Below, piece after piece: positions 7,961 through 12,740 of a stretch of DNA of 12,740 nucleotides. A program made the position numbers and the translations under genes. The first letter of the stretch is position 1, and each line of letters starts with the position of its first letter. The notes under the pieces were generated by a model. That model ran no database searches. It was not told the DNA's origin and saw only the letters and a program-made list of their open reading frames with translations. Source of the stretch: Ochromonadaceae sp. CCMP2298 (taxonomy: Eukaryota > Sar > Synurophyceae > Ochromonadales > Ochromonadaceae); the NCBI GenBank assembly GCA_026770595.1, contig MU634382.1, positions 1 to 12,740 of the forward strand, given 5' to 3'.

Positions 7961-10178
7961 ATGGCTTCGATGTTGAAGTTTTTCGACGCGGGTATGGGGT
8001 GGGAGGAGAAAGCCTGCGTCCGAACAAGCCCAGACGGTACAACTCATCAATACTTTTGCCTCCCATCATGTCTGATTCCCTTCTCCTACACATTGATTAC
8101 CTTATCGTAGGCACAGCACTGTACACAGCTCCACTCTACACGAGAGGTCTCGCGAATCTCGGGAATACATGCTTCTTGAACTCGATACTGCAGGCGGTAG
8201 CATCTTGTCCTTCGTTTCTCTCCTACATAGAGGCAATGACCTCTGTGGCCGGTGTGGCCGGCGTATTCACTGAGAAACTGCACCGGTGCTTGAGAGGTAA
8301 GTGGAGTAAGGCCCTGGTCAGTGACGCATCACATGTGACTGACATTTTTGATCCGATCACTCACATCGCATTACATTATTCACTTGCATGTGACTCACAT
8401 CGCATGTGATCCGAGCACAGACATCCGCAGCAGTAGGAGGTCGTACGGATCGTTCAATCCGAGGGCCATCTTGAACATGCTGACCAAGTTCAACCCAGAG
8501 ATCGCAGGCTACGAACAACAGGTCAGTGCTCCTCTCCCTGGTGTCGTCGATGTCGCCCTCACGCCCGATGCTTTCATGCTTCCATACTAGCATGCTTATA
8601 TACTTACATGCTTACATGCTTACATATGCCTCCATGCTTCCACCTTTTTCATGCTTCCATGCTTCGCTGTGCAGGACGCTCTGGAGACCCTGGAGAGCAT
8701 GCTATCCCTGGTGAAGGAGGAGGTGGACGACATCTGCAAGGGGGCCAGGCAGCGAGCGCAGCTCAAGCAGGTCAAATTCACGCACTCACTCGTGCCCTCA
8801 GACCTGCAGCGGCTCCAGACAGGTCGTCCTGGCATCGCGCAGTATGAGAACCCGTTCCAAGGGTGGATCTGCAGGTAAAGAGGATAGGGGAGAGAGCTTC
8901 ATGCTTCACATTATGCTATTATGTTTTTTATCGTCCTAACTGCACGTCCTTTGGTAGCCACCTGATGTGTCAAGCGTGCGCTGGCGGAATGGAGCAAGTC
9001 GGTAAAGGCGCGTTGGGCCTCCTTTTAAACCCAGTCCGACACCAGCTCTTCACGACACTGCCTCTGCCCATACCGCCCTCTCGTCGGAGCGATGCGGTAG
9101 GTTCTTTGGTTAACTGTTCGTGTTGTGCTAAGTCCTGACGATCTTTCTTTCCCCACCTCCACTGCTCCTTCGCCAACACGGCAGTCCGCACCCCACACTG
9201 CCATGGGCAGCTTTGCGGGGGTACCTCTGGGCGGCGGCCTGCAGGTTCTCCAAAAACCCAGGCTCGTCCCGACTGTGCGCAGCAGCAGTGCCTCCGTGTA
9301 CTCATGCCTAGACGACTTCTTCCGCACGGAGCAGCTGGACGGAGTGTCTTGCTCCAACTGTGCTGTGCGACTGGGGATCGACCAGCTCGAGAAGAAGGCT
9401 GTATCTGGGAGTGATGCGTGCGATGAGGATGAATTGGAGATCACAGAGACAGTGCTGCGGGAGATGCGGTCCCTGCGCACCGACGGGGAGTCGGACTGCT
9501 TCCTGGCGGAGGTGGAAAAGGGCAGGAAGGTGTCCATATTCTCGCCGCTCACACAGCAGGTGGAGCCCATCCCCTCTGCGATAGCAGACAAATTGTTCCA
9601 CAGTGCTGTGCAGGCTCGGTCTAGCATGGAGACAGGAAAACGCACCGCGATATCACGGCTGCCCTCGCTGCTCTGCATCTGTCTCTGCCGACGGGTCTAT
9701 GACGAAGGAACGAGGGAAATGCGGAAGATAAATCACCACGTAACCTTCCCAATAGTGCTAAGAATGGGTGAATATTGTAACAGCAATGCGGCGCTGAGTG
9801 TGCACGATCCTCCTCGAGGGGACAGGTCAAATGAAGGCCTGGGTCTGGGCGCATTCGGTGGACTGCCGACGTTCCGAGGGTTGTCAGCCACTGCGTCCAC
9901 AGCGCCCGGCAACTATCTGCTGAGAGCTGTCGTCGTGCATCGTGGGGACGCTGAGTCAGGTAGGCCGCTTTGATGCCTGTTTCAGTCAACATCCTCTTAT
10001 CCTCTAACACTTTGCGACCTACCCACATCCCACAGGACACTACGTGGCGTACTGCTTGGTGCGGGAGCAGCCGAGAGAGTGGGAGATGTTCTCGGACGAG
10101 CAACACACGCGAGTCAGTGAAGCAGACGTCCTTTCTTCACAAGCGGCACTGCTGTTCTACGACAAAATCTCCCGCTAA
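7961..10178 (+). CDS. Ubiquitin-specific protease (C19 family), eight exons
   Basis: Exons 7961-7991, 8129-8296, 8421-8521, 8675-8874, 8958-9001, 9035-9096, 9185-9959 and 10036-10178 join in frame to give 507 residues. The enzyme removes ubiquitin from proteins. The Cys box GLANLGNTCFLNS holds the catalytic Cys (residue 25). The zinc-ribbon pairs CQAC (exon 5) and CSNC (exon 7) are present, as are the LP...LCICLCRR block and the His box GHYVAY (His 462), followed by WEMFSD with the acidic residue at 481. The sequence ends in LLFYDK, the usual C-terminus of the fold. At about 500 residues, with a short N-terminus and little beyond the catalytic domain, it resembles compact USPs such as USP16/USP30 relatives; I would not pick one. 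The 5' end is uncertain. Exon 1 (10 codons after a good ACAATGG context) could use an acceptor at 8110 or 8128, or translation could begin unspliced at the in-frame ATG at 8068, giving a more hydrophobic N-terminus. The fifth intron (9002-9034) is only 33 nt. Confidence 0.92.
8573..8666 (+). repeat. CATGCTT-type degenerate repeats inside a protease intron
   Basis: The intron 8522-8674 contains many near-identical 7-9 base words (CATGCTTAC, CATGCTTCC and variants), both tandem and dispersed. The polypyrimidine side of the acceptor is built from these repeats. There is no coding potential. Confidence 0.75.
9002..9034 (+). other. Candidate 33-nt intron, length divisible by three
   Basis: The segment starts GTAAAG and ends CCCAG, and contains no stop in the coding frame. 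Reading through would add 11 residues (starting at Gly) between the zinc-ribbon CQAC motif and the RHQLFTTLPLPIP strand. With it removed, the distance from the second Cys of CQAC to the following Phe is 12 residues, close to the usual USP spacing. I therefore favour removal. The size is well below the other introns of this gene (76-153 bp). Confidence 0.5.
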
Positions 10179-10231
10179 ACTGGAAGCTGCTAGCGTAATA
10201 TGTGCAATTGTACTTAACTTACTGTGTAAAA

Positions 10232-10789
10232 CTATGAAATCTGCATTTCATTGACGGAGTCTAAACTAAACACATGATCCATACTCGATTCCTTCATACG
10301 CCTCTTCTGCGAATCAGGAAAGTCCTTGCTATTCATGTCGAGGTAGTGCTCAGGGCTCAATACCATGCCCATCATTTCTACATCCTTGGTATGGGCATCC
10401 CTGAACACACGCGTCGAGGAGGAGTCCATATCAACCGGTCGCCGACTAGAACATGAAAGCTTTGACATGTCTGATCCTATGCTATTGAAAGAGGTGAGCG
10501 AAATACGACTCGTGTCTACCTCCAGCTTGGACATGTCTGACTCGTGCTCGTGTCTCTCGCGTTTCCGACCTTGCGCGAATTCGCTCGACTTGAAGTGATC
10601 GCCGAAGTCCGAGGATGACGAGTGTCGCAGACTCTCCCCCAGGAGATTCCTTGTCATTGGGTTGTCTGGCCGAAGTGAATCCGCATCGTCTTGCTCATCG
10701 CGACTTCCACCGAAGCCGTAGGCGTATAGCTCATGCGCCTCCAGCTCGTCTTCGTAGTCGTCCGAGGAATCCTTCCCTCTGCATGCCAT
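10232..10789 (-). CDS. Small acidic Ser-rich protein of unknown function
   Basis: This is a single open frame of 185 residues from an ATG at 10789 to a TAG at 10234-10232. I do not recognise it. The N-terminal 40 residues are strongly acidic with Asp/Glu runs and a Tyr/Gly patch. The middle is Ser-rich with a basic RKRERHEHE cluster (residues 75-83). The hexapeptide SDMSKL occurs twice (residues 84-89 and 106-111). Composition suggests an intrinsically disordered, possibly phosphorylated and nuclear protein. There is no signal peptide or membrane segment. Its stop codon lies only 53 bp beyond the protease stop in the opposite direction, so the two 3' UTRs must overlap. It could be a chance open frame, but its length, its ATG and a composition unlike a shadow frame support a real gene. 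Confidence 0.55.
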   Translation of the reverse strand: MACRGKDSSDDYEDELEAHELYAYGFGGSRDEQDDADSLRPDNPMTRNLLGESLRHSSSSDFGDHFKSSEFAQGRKRERHEHESDMSKLEVDTSRISLTSFNSIGSDMSKLSCSSRRPVDMDSSSTRVFRDAHTKDVEMMGMVLSPEHYLDMNSKDFPDSQKRRMKESSMDHVFSLDSVNEMQIS

Positions 10790-11137
10790 CGAAAGTGATA
10801 TAGATGGATTTATCGGCAGACGAATCTACTGTAGGAACGAATCTCCTGTTGGATCGGATCCTACCCTACAGTCTAAACTAGGAACCTAGACCCATGCTCA
10901 CTTCACAAAAATTCATGAATGAGAAAAGCTAATTTTTATCGGCCAAAAGCGCCTAAATGAGAGAAATTTTGATACAGAAAACCCCGCAACCAGAGTTCAA
11001 GTCGAAGCGAGGACAATTCGAAAAATATCTCTCATTTATGCGCTTTTGGCAGGCAAAAAAACGAATAACCCTTTGCCTCTGAGGCTGCAGGCTCGCGGAT
11101 TGGCTAACTTACCTCTCGGGGCAGGCGGATTCACGAT
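10790..11137. other. Intergenic region with a MITE-like hairpin
   Basis: This should hold the promoter of the small acidic gene read leftward from 10789. I see no gene in it. The main structure is the inverted repeat 10942-10970 against 11022-11050. The sequence around 10825-10875 also has short complementary words (CTACTGTAGG and CCCTACAGT) that may form another weak fold-back. Confidence 0.5.
10942..11050. mobile_element. MITE-like element or hairpin with 29-bp inverted repeats
   Basis: The left arm (10942-10970, beginning GCCAAAAGCGC) and right arm (11022-11050) are reverse complements over 29 bases with two mismatches, separated by 51 bases. The outer flanks are T-rich on the left and A-rich on the right, and may extend the arms weakly. 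There is no coding capacity. The form fits a short non-autonomous inverted-repeat element, but no convincing target duplication was found. Confidence 0.6.
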
Positions 11138-11302
11138 GAACATTGTGGGAAGGAAGATATAGATTCGATTCGGTGACAACTCACTAAATACATTTGCAAA
11201 TAACGATTGGTAGAATTGTGTGCAACCACGTCATAATCTAGAAAGAGAAATAGGAGTGTGGTATGTTTTTCACGCAAAACCGCCTAATCGCTACCTTGAA
11301 AG

Positions 11303-12087
11303 TAGGGATGAGGGCCGAGGTCGGCCGCCGGCCGGCCGCTGGCCGACGTCCCAAAATTTCGGCTCAGGCCGACCGATTTTCTTCAGGCCGAAGGCTTGAA
11401 TCCCTTGGGACTAACCGCCGTAACGGCCGTTACGGACGTAACAGACGTAAGTTACATGGAATTCTCGCCGACCGAACTCACTGGTGGCGAGGATTCCACG
11501 GCAACCTACCGGCAGACCCACTCGACAGAACGCTCTACAACTGCACAGGGCCTTCCCGAAGGACCCCTACGAGCGTCCTAGACGCCTGGAGTTGACCGTA
11601 CTGGAGTTGACCGCAAAGCTTACATTTGAAGACCAGTATCTTCCTGGTGCAGAAGATACAATGAAGCGCGCACGTGCGTTGGTTGGGCACTTCGCGCACA
11701 GCTCTCAAGCATTGGCACGACTGCATGCTACAAGATTTGCCGGATTGGCAAGGCGCTTTCTATGTATTCCAGCTACCTCTGCCCCCTCACAGCGTGCCTT
11801 TTCTAGTGCTGGAATAACCATCGCAAATGCTAGGAATAGGCTACTACCTAAAAATGCTGCTGCAAGTGTGTTTCTACATTCTTCCTGGCCGCTGATGGAC
11901 CAGATTGAGCAGGAAGAATAATATAAAAAGACAATTCTTTGCTATTCCTCTTCCGGGGACCCATATCACGCAAACTGGGACAACATTTCTAGGTTCCTCC
12001 TCGGCCGCCGAAATATAGGGCCGACGGCACCCCAGGGCCGGCCTGGCCTAGGGTCGACGGCAAAAATAGGGTCGGCCCTCATCCCTA
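11303..12087 (+). mobile_element. hAT-family DNA transposon, internally deleted (785 bp)
   Basis: The ends are perfect 16-bp terminal inverted repeats, TAGGGATGAGGGCCGA (11303-11318 and its complement 12072-12087). TAGGGATG/CAGGGATG ends are typical of the Ac/hAT superfamily. The element is flanked by 8-bp direct repeats, CTTGAAAG (11295-11302) and CTTCAAAG (12088-12095). They differ at one base and fit the hAT target consensus nTnnnnAn. Both subterminal regions are dense in GGCCGAC/GTCGGCC words, as expected for transposase-binding sites. Inside is a truncated transposase with the C-terminal dimerisation domain. It is too short to encode a full enzyme, so it is non-autonomous. Confidence 0.93.
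11484..11921 (+). pseudogene. Truncated hAT transposase with C-terminal dimerisation domain
   Basis: The open frame 11484-11921 has its first ATG only at 11661 and ends in TAA. Residues RARALVGHFAHSSQALARL (about 11667-11723) resemble a block in the middle of hAT transposases. It is followed almost at once by LARRFLCIPATSAPSQRAFSSAG and a downstream NRLLP segment, the hallmark of the C-terminal dimerisation domain. In complete members several hundred residues, including the rest of the RNase H-like catalytic core, lie between these blocks. An in-frame deletion therefore seems to have joined them near 11730-11736. The acidic catalytic residues cannot all be present, so it is inactive as a transposase. 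Confidence 0.85.
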
Positions 12088-12135
12088 CTTCAAAGAAGAG
12101 CAGTGTTTCAGCGAAACTGGCGTTTTGCGATAGGA

Positions 12136-12201
12136 CTATGTCCTGCATTGGACACGCACAATTCTATAAATAGGAGTGTGCGTGTCCAATGCAAGACATA
12201 G
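12136..12201. repeat. 24-bp inverted repeat hairpin in the right arm
   Basis: Arm 12136-12159 and arm 12178-12201 are reverse complements over 24 bases with one mismatch, enclosing an 18-nt loop. Part of the second arm (12168-12186, 19 bases) is also perfectly complementary to 12225-12243, so two competing hairpins share one strand. The sequences belong to the terminal region of the outer fold-back element. Confidence 0.85.
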
Positions 12202-12329
12202 TACATACCACATACCATGATCTCGACACGCACACTCCTATTTCTCTTTCTAGATTGTATGTCATCCAATCCGACAGTGAGTTGTCACCCGAAATCCAAA
12301 TTTTTCCTCCCACAAATGTAAAAAAAAAA

Positions 12330-12446
12330 TATCAAGAGCAGCAGGAACTTTATACCGACAAGTCAAAAACTCAAGAGCAGCAGGAACTTTATACCGACAA
12401 GTCAAAAACTCAAGAGCAGCAGGAACTTTATACCGACAAGTCCAAA
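12330..12446 (+). repeat. 39-bp minisatellite, three copies
   Basis: Three tandem copies of a 39-base unit occupy 12330-12368, 12369-12407 and 12408-12446. They are identical apart from the first bases of copy 1 and the last few of copy 3. The unit is 13 codons long and, in a stop-free frame, encodes a Gln/Glu-rich peptide starting TQEQQELY. That frame begins at 12189 inside a transposon arm, so coding is doubtful. Confidence 0.9.
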
Positions 12447-12740
12447 TATACTAATATTTTAATACAGGATGGCTACAAATACATAATCAGTATGTTGCCG
12501 GTCCGAAGCGAATCCATATATAATATTAACAAACATACTCTTTCGCACCGCTATCTTCTCTGTCGCTATCTCAACGTATGGCAGGAGTCTCCGGGGGCAC
12601 TGTGTGTACGTACTTTGATAGTTAGGATAAGTTACAGTGCAGGGAAAAAACTAACTTACTTAAATGAGTAAACACCGCAAACTCTTTCCCACTTACACGA
12701 ACCGCTCTAAAACGCCGAGGCGGCGTTTGGCGCATTTGAG
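12447..12740. other. AT-rich sequence without a recognisable gene, ending in a hairpin
   Basis: The stop-free frame from 12189 continues to a TGA-like end near 12671, but its translation resembles nothing known and starts in repeat DNA. Close to the window end an 8-bp stem (AAACGCCG against CGGCGTTT, about 12710-12728) with a 3-nt loop may be the edge of another inverted-repeat element that continues outside. Confidence 0.4.

Larger units (their letters stand above)
11138..12320. mobile_element. Fold-back/MITE element carrying a nested hAT insertion
   Basis: Long imperfect inverted repeats enclose the hAT element. The clearest matched blocks are 11235-11260 against 12231-12256 (26 bp, perfect), 11172-11185 against 12276-12289 (14 bp, perfect), and 11141-11150 against about 12310-12316 (GTGGGA and TCCCAC). 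Near the centre, CGCAAAACCGCC (11273-11284) pairs with GGCGTTTTGCG (12119-12129). Removing the hAT and one copy of its target duplication leaves about 390 bp that would fold end to end. No transposase belongs to this outer element. The exact outer boundaries are estimated from where the arm similarity fades. Confidence 0.7.

Noticed and set aside
12330-12446. CRISPR-like array
   Set aside because: The 39-base units are directly adjacent with no unique spacers, and the genome is eukaryotic; it is a minisatellite.
12189-12671. 160-codon open frame as a gene
   Set aside because: Its ATG lies in a hairpin arm of the fold-back element, its middle is a minisatellite and its end resembles nothing known. 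I left it as repeat DNA.

Overview
This is a piece of a eukaryotic nuclear genome. Genes are split by short GT-AG introns (mostly 76-153 bp), intergenic gaps are small, and mobile-element debris lies at the right end. Two genes encode proteins whose N-termini look like signal peptides ending in an A-F step (ATA|FMP at residues 16-21 in one, RSA|FGK at 29-34 in the other), followed by a basic, Ser-rich stretch. This bipartite leader, with Phe at the cleavage site, is known for plastid proteins of algae with red-derived secondary plastids (cryptophytes, haptophytes, photosynthetic stramenopiles). I infer such an alga and cannot name the species.

Layout: 1-40 is an octanucleotide tandem repeat. 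289-1798 supports only a weak three-exon hypothetical gene, whose first intron is almost entirely a TTTA/TTCA microsatellite; its last exon has a faint hAT-like look. 2260-2933 (+) is a two-exon TMEM18-family membrane protein. It converges, with 80 bp between stop codons, on 5908-3014 (-), a four-exon bacterial-type leucyl-tRNA synthetase with an organelle leader. 7572-6347 (-) is a two-exon, strongly codon-biased plastid-targeted protein of 378 residues that I do not recognise. 7961-10178 (+) is an eight-exon ubiquitin-specific protease with a complete catalytic set. It converges on 10789-10232 (-), a small acidic Ser-rich protein of unknown function.

From 10800 rightward the DNA is dominated by inverted repeats. 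A small MITE-like hairpin sits at 10942-11050. A larger fold-back element (about 11138-12320) is interrupted near its centre by a 785-bp hAT transposon (11303-12087). The hAT has 16-bp perfect terminal inverted repeats, a near-perfect 8-bp target-site duplication and an internally deleted transposase. A three-copy 39-bp minisatellite and unexplained sequence follow to the end.

The genes do not form a pathway. The synthetase and the unknown plastid protein are both predicted to enter the plastid, the protease acts on ubiquitin conjugates, and TMEM18 proteins sit in the nuclear envelope. The least explained items are the 378-residue plastid protein, a possible 33-nt in-frame intron in the protease gene, and the nested transposon with its multi-arm fold-back ends.
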